From: Reyranella massiliensis 521
GTDB taxonomy: Bacteria; Pseudomonadota; Alphaproteobacteria; Reyranellales; Reyranellaceae
Assembly (NCBI GenBank): GCA_945862125.1
Contig: CAMAYC010000021.1
Coordinates: 1 to 53,121, forward strand
DNA: 53,121 nt
Direction of reading: 5' to 3'
Shown here: in pieces, positions 52,807 through 53,121 of the stretch
How positions within the stretch are numbered: position 1 is the stretch's first letter
How the letters are laid out: the number at the start of each line of letters is the position of its first letter
Notes under the pieces: model-generated
What the model was told of the DNA's origin: nothing
Database searches by the model: none
Seen by the model: only the letters and a program-made list of their open reading frames with translations
Translations under genes and position numbers: made by a program

Positions 52807-53121
52807 CTATCTTGGCCCTTCCGCCGCTTCGAGCCTGTCAAAGGCAGCAAGCAATGTGCCGACGCGATTGGCCGACGACAACCACTCTGCGAGTCGCGGA
52901 TAGTTGTCCACCAACCAATTGAACGCACCCTGCACTGCAACGAAGGCCGCCGCGGCCTGGGTGACCTCGCCGAGCAGCATGGCGCCCTGCACGTAATGCG
53001 GCACGCATAGGATCAGTCCGACCAGAGGCGCCAGCAAAGTGTTGCCATGCGACACGATGGTCGTCCGCATGTGCTGACCACATAGCCGTCGCCACTGGAG
53101 GATGACATCCTTCAGCGCGGC
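52807..53121 (-). CDS. ABC transporter transmembrane protein of YddA/SbmA-BacA type, C-terminal part (5' end off window)
   Basis: The minus-strand frame is open to the window edge. The visible 104 residues include VILQWRRLCGQHMRTTIVSH, a membrane helix around LLAPLVGLILCVPHYVQG, and GEVTQAAAAFVAVQGAFNWL, VDNYPRLAEWLSSANRVGTL, which match the end of the membrane domain of ABC_membrane_2 (YddA/SbmA) proteins. It stops at the point where an ATPase domain would begin, and 51 bases later fixL starts, so no ATPase is present. It may be a BacA/SbmA-like proton-driven peptide carrier or a half-transporter. Confidence 0.75.
   Translation of the reverse strand, partial: AALKDVILQWRRLCGQHMRTTIVSHGNTLLAPLVGLILCVPHYVQGAMLLGEVTQAAAAFVAVQGAFNWLVDNYPRLAEWLSSANRVGTLLAAFDRLEAAEGPR

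Overview
This 53 kb window is GC-rich, gene-dense and shows no rRNA, tRNA, CRISPR array, phage or insertion sequence. A heme-PAS FixL/FixJ pair, a FixK-type regulator, a groESL operon with no visible CIRCE element, orphan Mo-hydroxylase subunits and many single-copy catabolic enzymes point to a free-living alphaproteobacterium, perhaps a soil or water organism of the Rhodospirillales/Hyphomicrobiales breadth. That placement is an inference from gene content; no marker gene here fixes it.

Left third (1-15,000). The window opens with the C-terminus of a probable FAD monooxygenase, then groES-groEL on the minus strand followed by two very small genes. Next come a TetR-type regulator, a secreted thermonuclease-like protein, small membrane and hypothetical proteins, a D-2-hydroxyacid dehydrogenase, a SET-domain protein, an orphan peptide-type solute-binding protein, a quinone oxidoreductase and a GST. 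A catabolic group follows: a form II CoxL-like molybdenum hydroxylase subunit, a NIPSNAP protein and an enolase-superfamily enzyme. A 44-bp hairpin of REP type lies inside this group.

Middle (15,000-41,100). An MsrQ-like heme membrane protein precedes modBC, which lacks modA. Then come a membrane-anchored glutamate-synthase-like FMN protein, a beta-propeller-like protein and a PLP aminotransferase. A tight five-gene minus-strand operon (SRPBCC, YceI, internally deleted AHSA1, beta-lactamase-fold hydrolase, VOC protein) sits behind a perfect 12-bp-arm palindrome, with no regulator gene beside it. A gamma-glutamyltransferase and a Baeyer-Villiger-type monooxygenase converge on a strong hairpin. 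A coupled trio follows (amine-oxidase-like flavoprotein, second Mo hydroxylase subunit, DUF938 methyltransferase). It is followed by an RND efflux pair, a patatin lipoprotein and an IlvD/Edd-family dehydratase.

Right end (41,100-53,121). A PAS-GAF membrane sensor without an output domain diverges from a ClpP-like exported protein across an AT-rich segment of nested inverted repeats. Beyond this lies a low-oxygen island, all on the minus strand: fixL, fixJ (TTG start), a single-domain receiver with a well-placed FixK-type box, an ABC transmembrane-domain gene broken by a 7-G tract, a P-type ATPase, a FixK-type regulator with a FixJ-like site upstream, an archaeo-eukaryotic release-factor-like (baeRF) protein, a small c-type cytochrome and a short membrane protein. 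A second ABC transmembrane gene without an ATPase domain runs off the right edge.

The right-end island is the most coherent system in the window. It reads as an O2-sensing cascade FixL to FixJ to FixK to a FixK-box target operon, in which a lone receiver (possibly a FixT-like feedback element), cation transport and a ribosome-associated factor are joined.
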